34,855 bases of DNA, taken from assembly GCF_031181705.1 (NCBI RefSeq), contig NZ_JAPSKN010000047.1:1-34855 (forward strand). Direction: 5' to 3'. The notes under the pieces were generated by a model. That model ran no database searches. It was not told the DNA's origin and saw only the letters and a program-made list of their open reading frames with translations. The position numbers and the translations under genes are program-made. Below are positions 25,596-33,375 of the stretch, one piece after another. Each line of letters begins with the position of its first letter. Position 1 is the stretch's first letter. Origin of the DNA: Streptomyces sp. (GTDB taxonomy: Bacteria > Actinomycetota > Actinomycetes > Streptomycetales > Streptomycetaceae).

Positions 25596-26438
25596 TCAGT
25601 CGACGAACAGGCCCCGTGCCGCCGCCTTGGCGTCGAACTCCTCCAGGCGGGCCTGGGCCTCGGGCAGGTCGTCGCACATGGCCTCCAGCAGGACCCGGCC
25701 GAGCAGCATCGGGGCGCAGGCCGTGTCGAAGGCGAGGCCGGTGCCGACGGCGGCGGGGATGAGCAGGTCGGACACCTTGGCGACGGGGGCGAAGGCGGAG
25801 TCGGCGACCGTGACGACGGTCAGACCGGTCTCCTTGGCGTGGGCGAGGGCGTCGACGACCTCACGCGGGTGCCGGGGCAGCGCGAAGCACAGCAGTGCGG
25901 AGGCGCCGGCGCGGACGGCGGCGTCGACGCGGTCGGCGAGCATCGTGCCGCCCTCGTTGAGCAGCCGCACGTCGGGATGGACCTTGGCGGCGAAGTAGGC
26001 GAAGCCGTGGGCTTGCGCGGCCGCCGCGCGCAGGCCGAGGACGGGCAGCGGGCGGGAGGCCGCGAGGATCCGCCCGGCCCGCCGCACGGGCCCGGGGTCG
26101 GCCAGCGCCTGAGCCAGGTGCCGCAGGTTCTCGATCTCGGCCTCGACGGCCTGCTGGTACTCGTTGGCCGACCCGGCCTCCCCCGCGGGCTCCGCGGGGG
26201 CGACCTCGCGCAGGTGGCGGCGCAGGGCGGGGTAGCCGTCGAAGCCGAGGGCGACGGCGAAGCGCGTCACGGAGGGCTGGCTGACACCGGCCAGCTCGGC
26301 GAGCTCCACGCTCGACAGGAACGGCACGTCGGCGGCGCGGCGCACCATGCTGTGCGCGATGCGCCGCTGGGTCGGCGTCAGCCGGTGGCCCTCGAAGAGC
26401 GCCTGCAGCCGCGCGGCAGGGCTGTCGGTCGCGCTCAT
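25596..26438 (-). CDS. MurR/RpiR-family transcriptional regulator
   Basis: This 280-residue regulator has the RpiR N-terminal helix-turn-helix (LAELAGVSQPSVTRFAVALG, about 46-65) and a C-terminal SIS sugar-phosphate-type domain (about 125-255; VLGLRAAAAQAHGFAYF and LLCFALPRHPREVVD). The family senses phosphosugars or other small metabolites. ATG is preceded by GGGGAG six bases upstream. It lies downstream of the hut/decarboxylase block. Its upstream region has CTATTCA, the half-site seen in the hut operator, so control of hut is possible but unproven. Confidence 0.9.
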   Translation of the reverse strand: MSATDSPAARLQALFEGHRLTPTQRRIAHSMVRRAADVPFLSSVELAELAGVSQPSVTRFAVALGFDGYPALRRHLREVAPAEPAGEAGSANEYQQAVEAEIENLRHLAQALADPGPVRRAGRILAASRPLPVLGLRAAAAQAHGFAYFAAKVHPDVRLLNEGGTMLADRVDAAVRAGASALLCFALPRHPREVVDALAHAKETGLTVVTVADSAFAPVAKVSDLLIPAAVGTGLAFDTACAPMLLGRVLLEAMCDDLPEAQARLEEFDAKAAARGLFVD

Positions 26439-26455
26439 GGCGTGCTCCCCCTCGC

Positions 26456-26493
26456 CTATTCAGTAGCTGAGGATTCTGCATGAGCATATGCAG
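26456..26493. promoter_or_regulatory. Operator-like region upstream of the RpiR gene
   Basis: CTATTCA (26456-26462) is followed by the dyad CTGCAT-N6-ATGCAG (26476-26481, 26488-26493) in an AT-rich patch 18-55 bases before the start codon. Autoregulation is the simplest reading. Confidence 0.4.
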
Positions 26494-26586
26494 ACCGGCA
26501 AGCGGCGTCAGGCGCTCCGACACCGTCCGGCAGCCCACCGGTCCGACAGGGGGGCTAACCCCAGTGCGGCCCCGGCCCCGGCTCCC

Positions 26587-26592
26587 TACCGT
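26587..26592 (+). promoter_or_regulatory. -10 element of the small membrane-protein gene (leaderless)
   Basis: TACCGT followed by seven bases and the ATG at 26600; no ribosome site. GGGG-CTAA-CCCC (26551-26562) lies 24 bases further upstream and may be a binding site. Confidence 0.45.
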
Positions 26593-26599
26593 GGTCGGC

Positions 26600-27031
26600 A
26601 TGAGCGGAATCGACGCGCGGGACACCGAGCTGAAGAAGGAACTCGACGCCACGCTGCACGCCCGCAGGGAACTGGGCGAGGAGTACGAGTCGGCGCTGGT
26701 CGACTCCTTCCTGGAGAAGGTCGACCAGCGCATCGACGGCGCGGTCGAGCGCCGGGTGCGCCGGCAGCTCGCCGAGCAGCAGCTGCAGACGGCCCGGGAC
26801 TCCCGGACGCCGGGGGCCACGGACTCCTGGGGCGAGCGCTTCGGCTTCGGGATCGTCTCCCTCGTCCTCGCGGTGCCGCTGTCCGCGATCGGCGGCGGCG
26901 TGGCCCACCTGCCCGGCCTCCTCGCCGCCTGGGCGGGCATCGTCGGGGTGAACGTCGTGCAGGCGGCCCGCACCAACCCCGGCCTGTTCGGACGCCGCAA
27001 GTCCTCCCAGGACAGCGGCTGGGAGGACTGA
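26600..27031 (+). CDS. Small membrane protein with N-terminal coiled coil, unknown function
   Basis: This 143-residue protein has a charged helical N-terminal half (residues 1-75: LKKELDATLHARRELGEEYE, then basic AVERRVRRQLAEQQLQ) and two closely spaced membrane helices (about 80-98 and 100-118). A short basic-to-acidic tail ends GWED. I recognise no family with a known role; similar proteins are common in Streptomyces. The start is set by MSGIDARD, with a leaderless -10 in front. It converges on the SDR gene 15 bases away. Confidence 0.78.
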   Translation: MSGIDARDTELKKELDATLHARRELGEEYESALVDSFLEKVDQRIDGAVERRVRRQLAEQQLQTARDSRTPGATDSWGERFGFGIVSLVLAVPLSAIGGGVAHLPGLLAAWAGIVGVNVVQAARTNPGLFGRRKSSQDSGWED

Positions 27032-27046
27032 GGGGCCCGTCGGCGG

Positions 27047-27808
27047 TCAGGTTTGCCGGGTCGGCAGTGCCACGATCTGCCGCAGGTTGACCCGGCGCGG
27101 CCGGCTCGTCACATAGGCCACGAGGTCGGCCAGTTCCTCGGCGGACAGCGCGCCCACCGCGTCCAGCATGCCCTCCACCTGCCGGGACAGCTCCGCGTCG
27201 GAGATGTGCGTGCGCAGCTCGCTCTCGACGAATCCGGGCTCGATGTTGGTGACCCGGACGTCCCGCGGCCCGAACTCGCCGCGCAGCGACTCCGACAGGT
27301 AGGTGACGGCCGCCTTGGTCGCGCCGTACACCGCGTAGTTGGGGAAGCTGACGTGCGCGGCGATCGACGAGATGTTCACGAGGTCGGCGGCACGGCCCGC
27401 CCGGGCCGCGCCCACCAGGTCGGCGGTGAAGGCACCGGTGATCCGCAGGACTCCGGCGACGTTGGTGTCGAGCATCCGCTGCCACTCGTCGGCGCGCCGG
27501 GCCTCCACGGGGTGCGGCAGCATCACTCCGGCGGCGTTCACCACCAGGTCGGCGGGCCCGTACTCGGCGTGGACGCGGTCGACGGCGTCGGCGACGGACG
27601 TCTCGTCGGTGACGTCGGCGGCGACGGCCAGGGCCTGTCCGCCGTCGGCCCGGATCTTCCCGGCGAGGGCCGTCAGGCGTTCCTCGCGCCGGGCGAGCAG
27701 CGCCACGCGTGCGCCCTCGGCGGCCAGGAGCGCCGCGACGGCCGCTCCGATGCCGCTCGCGGCTCCGGTGACGACGGCGGTGCGGCCGGCCAGGTTCTCG
27801 TACGCCAT
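27047..27808 (-). CDS. SDR-family oxidoreductase
   Basis: This 253-residue classical short-chain dehydrogenase has the cofactor motif TGAASGIG (14-21), NNAG-like VNAAG near 90, and the catalytic triad with Ser in NISSIA and YAVYGATKAA (Tyr and Lys). The Arg pair after the Rossmann beta-2 strand (LARREERL) suggests NADP preference. The substrate is unknown. AGGAGG lies six bases before the ATG. It is divergent from a MmyB-like regulator; such regulators often sit beside an SDR gene in Actinobacteria and are thought to control it. Confidence 0.92.
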   Translation of the reverse strand: MAYENLAGRTAVVTGAASGIGAAVAALLAAEGARVALLARREERLTALAGKIRADGGQALAVAADVTDETSVADAVDRVHAEYGPADLVVNAAGVMLPHPVEARRADEWQRMLDTNVAGVLRITGAFTADLVGAARAGRAADLVNISSIAAHVSFPNYAVYGATKAAVTYLSESLRGEFGPRDVRVTNIEPGFVESELRTHISDAELSRQVEGMLDAVGALSAEELADLVAYVTSRPRRVNLRQIVALPTRQT

Positions 27809-27881
27809 GGGAGTCCTCCTCGGTGGTGGCCGGGGCGCCTCCCCGGCTTCGTCCACCACCCTCGGCGCCACCGGCCGCCGT

Positions 27882-27906
27882 ACCCAGGGTGGCGTTCTTC
27901 CTGGGT
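27882..27906. promoter_or_regulatory. Candidate operator between SDR and MmyB-like regulator
   Basis: Inverted repeat ACCCAGG-N11-CCTGGGT with perfect 7-bp arms (27882-27888 and 27900-27906). It lies in the 145-base divergent gap, 35 bases before the regulator's -10 element (TACGCT, 27941-27946). Confidence 0.55.
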
Positions 27907-27953
27907 CCGGCAGTACCAGGTTCGCCGGGCCCGGGCCGCCTACGCTCGAAGGC

Positions 27954-28811
27954 ATGGACGGAGAACTGGGAGACTTCCTGCGCTCGCGCCGCGCCCGGAT
28001 CCGCCCGGAGGAGGTGGGGCTGCCCTGTTACGGCCGCCGCCGCGTCCCGGGGCTGCGCCGTGAGGAGGTGGCGCAGCTGGCGGGGGTGAGCGTCGACTAC
28101 TACGTGCGCCTGGAGCAGGGCAGAGGGCCCGGGGGTCCCTCCCGGACGAAGGCGGGGGGCGTCTCCGACGCCGTGCTGGACGCCATCGCGCGGGTGCTGC
28201 GGCTGGACGCTGCCGAGCGGGAGTACCTGCGGGCGGTGGCCCGGCCGCACCGGCGGGGAGCCGGCGGACCGGCCGTGCCGGGGGTGCGTCCCGGGGTCCG
28301 GCTGATCCTGGACGGCATGGACCGCAACCCGGCGTACGTGCTGGACCACCGGATGAACGTCCTCGCCTGGAACGCCCTCGCGGACGCCGTGCTCGGCTTC
28401 GACGGCACCGGCGTCGAGGACCGCAACCTGCCCCGCCGGACCTTCCTCGACCCCGCCGCCCGCGACCTCTACCCGGACTGGGCCGCGATCGCCGAGCAGA
28501 CGGTCGCCCACCTCCGGCTGCAGGCGGGCCACCACCCGGGCGACGCCGCCCTGGGGCAGCTCGTCGGGGAACTGACCCGGGCCAGCGCGGACTTCCGCCG
28601 TCTGTGGGCCGACCACCTGGTCAAACCGTGCGACCACGGCGTGAAGCGGCTGCGCCACCCGGTCGCGGGCCTGCTGACCCTGCCGTACGAGACCCTCACC
28701 GTCCCGTCCGCACCCGACCAGACGATCGTGGCCTACGCCCCGGAACCGGGTTCGGAGACGGCGGAGCGCCTGGCGCTGCTGGCGAGCTGGGCGACGAGCC
28801 GCACGGGCTGA
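27954..28811 (+). CDS. XRE-family regulator with MmyB-like ligand-binding domain
   Basis: This 285-residue regulator has an N-terminal helix-turn-helix (RVPGLRREEVAQLAGVSVDYYVRLEQGR, about 30-57) and a C-terminal MmyB/PAS-like domain (about 108-275) with the usual LDGMDRNPAYVLDHRMNVLAWNALA. Family members bind fatty-acid or other hydrophobic ligands. TACGCT stands seven bases before the ATG, so the message is probably leaderless. The divergent SDR gene and the shared dyad indicate its likely target. Confidence 0.92.
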   Translation: MDGELGDFLRSRRARIRPEEVGLPCYGRRRVPGLRREEVAQLAGVSVDYYVRLEQGRGPGGPSRTKAGGVSDAVLDAIARVLRLDAAEREYLRAVARPHRRGAGGPAVPGVRPGVRLILDGMDRNPAYVLDHRMNVLAWNALADAVLGFDGTGVEDRNLPRRTFLDPAARDLYPDWAAIAEQTVAHLRLQAGHHPGDAALGQLVGELTRASADFRRLWADHLVKPCDHGVKRLRHPVAGLLTLPYETLTVPSAPDQTIVAYAPEPGSETAERLALLASWATSRTG

Positions 28812-29167
28812 TCCGCCCGGGGGGGGGCGATGGCGGCGCGAGGAGATGCGCGGGGACCGCCGCACCCCCGTGAACGAGGGGCGGGACGACGGCGGTCCCC
28901 GCGAAGGACGCGGACCTGGTCAGGCCGGGCCCCCGCGTCCGTGGCGTCGGTGGAGGTCCGGGAGCCGCTCCGGAGGTCCGTGACGCCTACGGCGCCGGCG
29001 GGGGCGGGGAGCCGCTCCCGCCCTGCCGACACCCACCAATGTGCAGGACCCGTGTTAAGCGGGTGCTGCGCGGACGTGACGCCCTCGTACCACTTCCGCG
29101 AAGTCCACGAAGATCGCGGACGTCGCGGGTTCACCCGGTACGCGGGCCGTTCACCGGGCGTTCGCCG
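28812..29167. other. Gene-free region rich in inverted repeats
   Basis: No convincing coding frame. It holds a perfect 14-bp inverted repeat (28849-28862 and 28890-28903) with a 27-base loop that itself contains CCCC/GGGG, then GGACGCGG-N19-CCGCGTCC (28906-28913, 28933-28940), ACCCG-N7-CGGGT (29048-29052, 29060-29064) and TCCGCGA-N12-TCGCGGA (29095-29101, 29114-29120). The convergent genes on both sides explain one or two terminators but not four structures. A run of nine G is at 28819-28827. Confidence 0.6.
28849..28903. terminator. Long stem-loop after the MmyB-like regulator gene
   Basis: Arms CGCGGGGACCGCCG and its exact complement, starting 38 bases after the stop codon. There is no T-run. 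Terminator or structured RNA. Confidence 0.55.
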
Positions 29168-30556
29168 TCACTTCCCGCCGCGGGCGAGGAAGGACAGCAG
29201 GTCCTGCCGGCTGACCACGCCGGTCGGCTTGCCCTCGACCAGGACGATCGCCGCGTCCGCCTTGCCCAGCACGGCCATCAGGTCCGCGACCGGCTCGCCG
29301 GAGCCGACCTGCGGCAGCGGGGCGGACATGTGCTTCTCCAGCGGGTCGTCGAGCGAGGCGCTCTTGCTGAACAGCGCGTCCAGCAGCTCGCGTTCGACCA
29401 CGGATCCGACGACCTCGGCGGCCATCACGTCGGGGTGCCCGGCGCCCGGCTTGACGACCGGCATCTGCGAGACGCCGTACTCGCGCAGCACGTCGATGGC
29501 CTGACCGACCGTCTCCTCCGGGTGCATGTGGACGAGGGAGGGCATGCGGTCGCCCTCCTTGTCGGCGAGGACGTCGCCGACGCGGGCGCTCGGGCCCGCG
29601 TCCTCCAGGAAGCCGTAGTCGGCCATCCACTCGTCGTTGAAGATCTTGCTGAGGTAGCCGCGGCCGCTGTCCGGCAGCAGCACCACCACGACGTCGTCCT
29701 CGCCGAGCCGCGCGGCGACCTCCAGCGCGGCCACGACCGCCATGCCGCAGGAGCCGCCGACCAGCAGGCCCTCCTCCTTGGCCAGGCGGCGGGTCATCTG
29801 GAAGGAGTCCTTGTCGGACACGGCGACGATCTCGTCCGCGACGGTGCGGTCGTAGGCGGTGGGCCAGAAGTCCTCACCGACGCCCTCGACGAGGTACGGC
29901 CGGCCGGAGCCGCCGGAGTAGACGGAGCCCTCCGGGTCGGCGCCGATGACCTTCACCCTGCCGTCGCTGGCCTCCTTCAGGTAGCGGCCGGTGCCGGAGA
30001 TGGTGCCGCCGGTGCCGACGCCCGCCACGAAGTGGGTGATCTTCCCCTCCGTCTGCTCCCACAGCTCGGGGCCGGTGGAGTGGTAGTGGGAGAGCGGGTT
30101 GTTCGGGTTGGAGTACTGGTCGGGCTTCCAGGCGCCGGGCGTCTCACGGACCAGCCGGTCGGAGACGTTGTAGTAGGAGTCCGGGTGCTCGGGGTCCACC
30201 GCGGTGGGGCACACCACGACCTCGGCGCCGTAGGCGCGCAGCACGTTGATCTTGTCGGTGCTCACCTTGTCGGGGCACACGAAGATGCACTTGTACCCCT
30301 TCTGCTGGGCCACTATGGCGAGCCCTACGCCGGTGTTGCCGCTGGTCGGCTCGACGATCGTGCCGCCGGGCTTGAGCGCGCCGCTCTCCTCGGCCGCCTC
30401 GATCATGCGCAGGGCGATGCGGTCCTTCACCGAACCGCCGGGGTTGAAGTACTCCACCTTGGCCAGGACGGTCGCCCTGATGCCCTTGGTCACGCTGTTG
30501 AGCCTCACCAGCGGGGTGTTGCCGACGAGACTGATCATCGAGTCGTGAAATCGCAC
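29168..30556 (-). CDS. cbs: Cystathionine beta-synthase
   Basis: This 462-residue PLP enzyme has an N-terminal fold-type II domain (about 1-330) joined to two C-terminal CBS domains (about 337-462). The PLP Lys is Lys44 (NPGGSVKDR), the phosphate loop GTGGTISGTG, and the substrate loop TSGNTG. It condenses serine (or O-acetylserine) with homocysteine; the C-terminal CBS pair separates it from plain cysteine synthase. There is no heme-binding N-terminus. The GTG start has GGAG six bases upstream and gives the expected N-terminus MRFHDSMISLVGNTP. Longer upstream frames read through the promoter region. Confidence 0.94.
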   Translation of the reverse strand: MRFHDSMISLVGNTPLVRLNSVTKGIRATVLAKVEYFNPGGSVKDRIALRMIEAAEESGALKPGGTIVEPTSGNTGVGLAIVAQQKGYKCIFVCPDKVSTDKINVLRAYGAEVVVCPTAVDPEHPDSYYNVSDRLVRETPGAWKPDQYSNPNNPLSHYHSTGPELWEQTEGKITHFVAGVGTGGTISGTGRYLKEASDGRVKVIGADPEGSVYSGGSGRPYLVEGVGEDFWPTAYDRTVADEIVAVSDKDSFQMTRRLAKEEGLLVGGSCGMAVVAALEVAARLGEDDVVVVLLPDSGRGYLSKIFNDEWMADYGFLEDAGPSARVGDVLADKEGDRMPSLVHMHPEETVGQAIDVLREYGVSQMPVVKPGAGHPDVMAAEVVGSVVERELLDALFSKSASLDDPLEKHMSAPLPQVGSGEPVADLMAVLGKADAAIVLVEGKPTGVVSRQDLLSFLARGGK

Positions 30557-30715
30557 CGTTGTCTCCGGATGCCGCAAAAGTTTCGGTCGTAGTGGTGCCG
30601 CCAGCCTATGACCTCGCCGTCGCCCGTGACGGTCGTTCACTCCCCGTTGAGATTCGACGACCCCCTGTACGGGGCAAGCACTGGGTGTACGGGTTCGAGG
30701 AGGTGGCGGCGACGC

Positions 30716-31744
30716 ATGTCGAACATGTCGAGGGCGAGGGTGGCCCGGCGGATCGCGGCCGGCGCCGCGTACGGCGGCGGCGGGATCGGTCTGGCCGGGG
30801 CGGCCACCGTGGGGCTGGTGCTGGCGGAGGTGCAGCTGGCCCGGCGCCGGGTGGGCAACGGCACATCGGGACACGTGCCGAACGCGGACGGGCTGTACGG
30901 CCGCACGTACGCCGTCTCCTCCGAGCTGCCGCCGCTGCGGCTGACCATGCTGGGTGATTCCACGGCCGCCGGCCAGGGCGTGCACCGGGCCGGGCAGACG
31001 CCGGGGGCGCTGCTCGCCTCGGGGGTCGCGGCGCTGGCGGAGCGCCCGGTGGAGCTGCGCACGGTGGCGCTGCCGGGGGCCCGGTCCGATGACCTGGACC
31101 GCCAGGTGGCCCTGGTGCTGGCCGGTCCCGGCCCGGTGCCCGACATCTGCGTGATCATGATCGGCGCCAACGACGTCACCCACCGCATGCCCCCGACCCG
31201 CTCGGTGCGCTGCCTGGCCTCGGCGGTACGGCGGCTGCGCACGGCCGGCGCGGAGGTCGTCGTGGGCACCTGTCCCGACCTGGGCACCATCGAGCCGGTC
31301 CGGCAGCCGTTGCGCTGGCTGGCCAGACGGACCTCCCGCCAGCTGGCGGCCGCCCAGACGATCGGCGTCGTCGAGCAGGGCGGCCGCACGGTGTCCCTGG
31401 GCGACCTGCTGGGCCCCGAGTTCGCCGCGAACCCGCGGGAGCTGTTCGGCCCGGACTATTACCACCCCTCCGCCGAGGGCTACGCGACGGCGGCGATGGC
31501 GGTCCTGCCGACCGTCTGCGCCGCGCTCGGCCTCTGGCCGGCCGAGGAGGAGCGCCCGGACGCCTCCCGCCGCGAGGGCTTCCTGCCGGTGGCGCGGGCG
31601 GCCGCGGAGGCCGCCGCGGAAGCCGGTACGGAGGTCGCGGCGGCCATGCCGACCGGTCCGCGCGGCCCGTGGGCCCTGCTGAAGCGCCGGCGCCGCCGGC
31701 GGCTGCCCGAGCAGGAACCGGCGCCCGCGACGCCCTCGGTCTGA
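30716..31744 (+). CDS. SGNH/GDSL hydrolase family protein, membrane-anchored
   Basis: This 342-residue protein has one N-terminal membrane helix (about 21-41), then an SGNH hydrolase domain with the nucleophile block MLGDSTAAGQG (Ser82), the Asn block MIGANDVTH and the Asp/His block DYYHPSAEGY. Activity is esterase or lipase type; the substrate is unknown. The C-terminal 60 residues are Ala-rich then very basic (KRRRRRRLPEQ). ATG 30716 is preceded by AGGAGG at a loose 12-base spacing; ATG 30725 is an alternative. It is divergent from cbs. Confidence 0.87.
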   Translation: MSNMSRARVARRIAAGAAYGGGGIGLAGAATVGLVLAEVQLARRRVGNGTSGHVPNADGLYGRTYAVSSELPPLRLTMLGDSTAAGQGVHRAGQTPGALLASGVAALAERPVELRTVALPGARSDDLDRQVALVLAGPGPVPDICVIMIGANDVTHRMPPTRSVRCLASAVRRLRTAGAEVVVGTCPDLGTIEPVRQPLRWLARRTSRQLAAAQTIGVVEQGGRTVSLGDLLGPEFAANPRELFGPDYYHPSAEGYATAAMAVLPTVCAALGLWPAEEERPDASRREGFLPVARAAAEAAAEAGTEVAAAMPTGPRGPWALLKRRRRRRLPEQEPAPATPSV

Positions 31745-31766
31745 GGGCGGGGCGGACCGTCGGCCA

Positions 31767-31780
31767 AGCAAGCGCTTGGA
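31767..31780. promoter_or_regulatory. TetR/KstR2-like operator upstream of the thiolase gene
   Basis: AGCAAGCGCTTGGA contains the perfect palindrome CAAGCGCTTG (31769-31778). It fits nine of the ten fixed positions of the mycobacterial KstR2 motif AnCAAGnnCTTGnT, as I recall it. Its site, 105 bases before a thiolase start, suits an acyl-CoA-responsive repressor. Confidence 0.5.
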
Positions 31781-31884
31781 AACTGCGGCCAGGGTCACAC
31801 CGCGACACCCGTGACCCGGCCCATACGTACGGGTAACTTCCCAGTCAGCCCTGCCCGACCACCCGGTACGTCAATGGAGCCGTG

Positions 31885-33102
31885 ATGCCCGAAGCCGTGA
31901 TCGTCTCAGCCGCCCGCTCCCCCATCGGCCGCGCCGTCAAGGGCTCCCTCAAGGACCTCCGCCCGGACGACCTCGCCGCCACGATCGTCCAGGCCGCCCT
32001 CGCCAAGGTCCCCGAGCTGGACCCGAAGGACATCGACGACCTGATGCTCGGCTGCGGCCTGCCCGGCGGCGAGCAGGGCCACAACCTCGGGCGCATCGTC
32101 GCCGTGCAGATGGGCATGGACCACCTGCCGGGCTGCACGATCACCCGCTACTGCTCGTCCTCCCTGCAGACCTCGCGCATGGCCCTGCACGCCATCAAGG
32201 CGGGCGAGGGCGACGTCTTCATCTCGGCGGGCGTCGAGATGGTCTCCCGCTACGCGCACGGCAGCTCCGACATCCCGGGCACCCACAACCCGCTCTTCGC
32301 CGAGGCCGAGGCCCGCACCGCCGAGACCGCCCAGTCCGAGGGCTCCACCTGGCACGACCCGCGCGAGGACGGCCTGCTGCCCGACCCGTACATCGCGATG
32401 GGCCAGACCGCCGAGAACCTGGCCCGCGCCAAGGGCGTCACCCGCCAGGACATGGACGAGTTCGGCGTCCGCTCGCAGAACCTCGCCGAGGAGGCCATCA
32501 AGAACGGCTTCTGGGAGCGCGAGATCACCCCGGTGACCCTGCCCGACGGCACGGTCGTCAGCAAGGACGACGGCCCCCGCGCGGGCGTCACCCTGGAGGG
32601 CGTGCAGGGCCTCAAGCCGGTCTTCCGCCCCGACGGCATGGTCACCGCCGGCAACTGCTGCCCGCTGAACGACGGCGCCGCCGCGCTCGTGATCATGTCC
32701 GACACCAAGGCCCGCGAGCTCGGCCTCACCCCGCTCGCCCGGATCGTCTCGACCGGGGTCTCCGGCCTCTCCCCCGAGATCATGGGCCTCGGCCCGGTGG
32801 AGGCGAGCAAGCAGGCCCTGCGGCGGGCCGGGCTGACCATCGGCGACATCGACCTGGTCGAGATCAACGAGGCCTTCGCCGCCCAGGTGATCCCCTCCTA
32901 CCGGGACCTGGACATCCCGCTGGAGAAGCTGAACGTCAACGGCGGCGCCATCGCCGTCGGCCACCCCTTCGGCATGACCGGCGCCCGCATCACCACCACG
33001 CTCATCAACTCGCTGCAGTTCCACGACAAGCAGTTCGGCCTGGAGACGATGTGCGTCGGCGGCGGCCAGGGCATGGCCATGGTCATCGAGCGCCTCAGCT
33101 GA
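31885..33102 (+). CDS. Acetyl-CoA C-acyltransferase (thiolase)
   Basis: This 405-residue thiolase has the acyl-enzyme Cys90 (TRYCSSSLQTSRMA), the His of GGAIAVGHPFGMTGAR and the second catalytic Cys in MCVGGGQGMAMV, so it is complete and active-looking. It either cleaves 3-ketoacyl-CoA in beta-oxidation or condenses acetyl-CoA. ATG 31885 is preferred over GTG 31882 because GGAG lies five bases before it. The tail block NEAFAAQVIPSYRDL is typical of the degradative FadA/FadA6-like group. The operator and strong terminator make it a monocistronic regulated unit. Confidence 0.95.
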   Translation: MPEAVIVSAARSPIGRAVKGSLKDLRPDDLAATIVQAALAKVPELDPKDIDDLMLGCGLPGGEQGHNLGRIVAVQMGMDHLPGCTITRYCSSSLQTSRMALHAIKAGEGDVFISAGVEMVSRYAHGSSDIPGTHNPLFAEAEARTAETAQSEGSTWHDPREDGLLPDPYIAMGQTAENLARAKGVTRQDMDEFGVRSQNLAEEAIKNGFWEREITPVTLPDGTVVSKDDGPRAGVTLEGVQGLKPVFRPDGMVTAGNCCPLNDGAAALVIMSDTKARELGLTPLARIVSTGVSGLSPEIMGLGPVEASKQALRRAGLTIGDIDLVEINEAFAAQVIPSYRDLDIPLEKLNVNGGAIAVGHPFGMTGARITTTLINSLQFHDKQFGLETMCVGGGQGMAMVIERLS

Positions 33103-33143
33103 GCGGCGCACCGTAGCCGCACTACCACCGACCGTGAGGCCGT

Positions 33144-33184
33144 GGCCCAGAACCCGGGAGACTCCTGGGTTCTGGGCCGTTTTG
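33144..33184 (+). terminator. Rho-independent terminator of the thiolase gene
   Basis: Perfect 12-bp arms GGCCCAGAACCC / GGGTTCTGGGCC (33144-33155, 33167-33178), loop of 11, then GTTTTG. Confidence 0.92.
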
Positions 33185-33204
33185 TGATCCAATCTCCCCC
33201 AGGA

Positions 33205-33246
33205 TGTGACCTATCTCCCTCTGCTCCGACAGAAGCCCAGGTCACA
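33205..33246. promoter_or_regulatory. Inverted repeat TGTGACCT-N26-AGGTCACA
   Basis: Perfect 8-bp arms (33205-33212, 33239-33246) just past the thiolase terminator and 130-171 bases before the next start codon. Function unknown: a paired-site operator or an RNA stem. Confidence 0.45.
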
Positions 33247-33375
33247 GCAGCCCCACCCCCTCCCCCGCGACCGAAGCCCTGTCCGTTTCGTGACGTTACG
33301 CACTGACAGTTGGTTAGTCCGCCCTTCAAGCTGATGTAGGAAGTCGGGGGTCGACTTTGAACCGGGAGTACGTCA

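Noticed and set aside
26551..26562. GGGG-CTAA-CCCC as a terminator
   Set aside because: It lies upstream of a gene start in a divergent gap with a 4-bp stem; a binding site or chance is more likely.
28819..28827. Run of nine G as a possible phase-variable tract
   Set aside because: It is intergenic, after a stop codon, so slippage would not change a product; it may be a sequencing-prone spot.
29168..31798. An 876-codon frame including cbs
   Set aside because: Only the last 462 codons match the family. The rest is antisense to the SGNH gene and reads through the cbs promoter.
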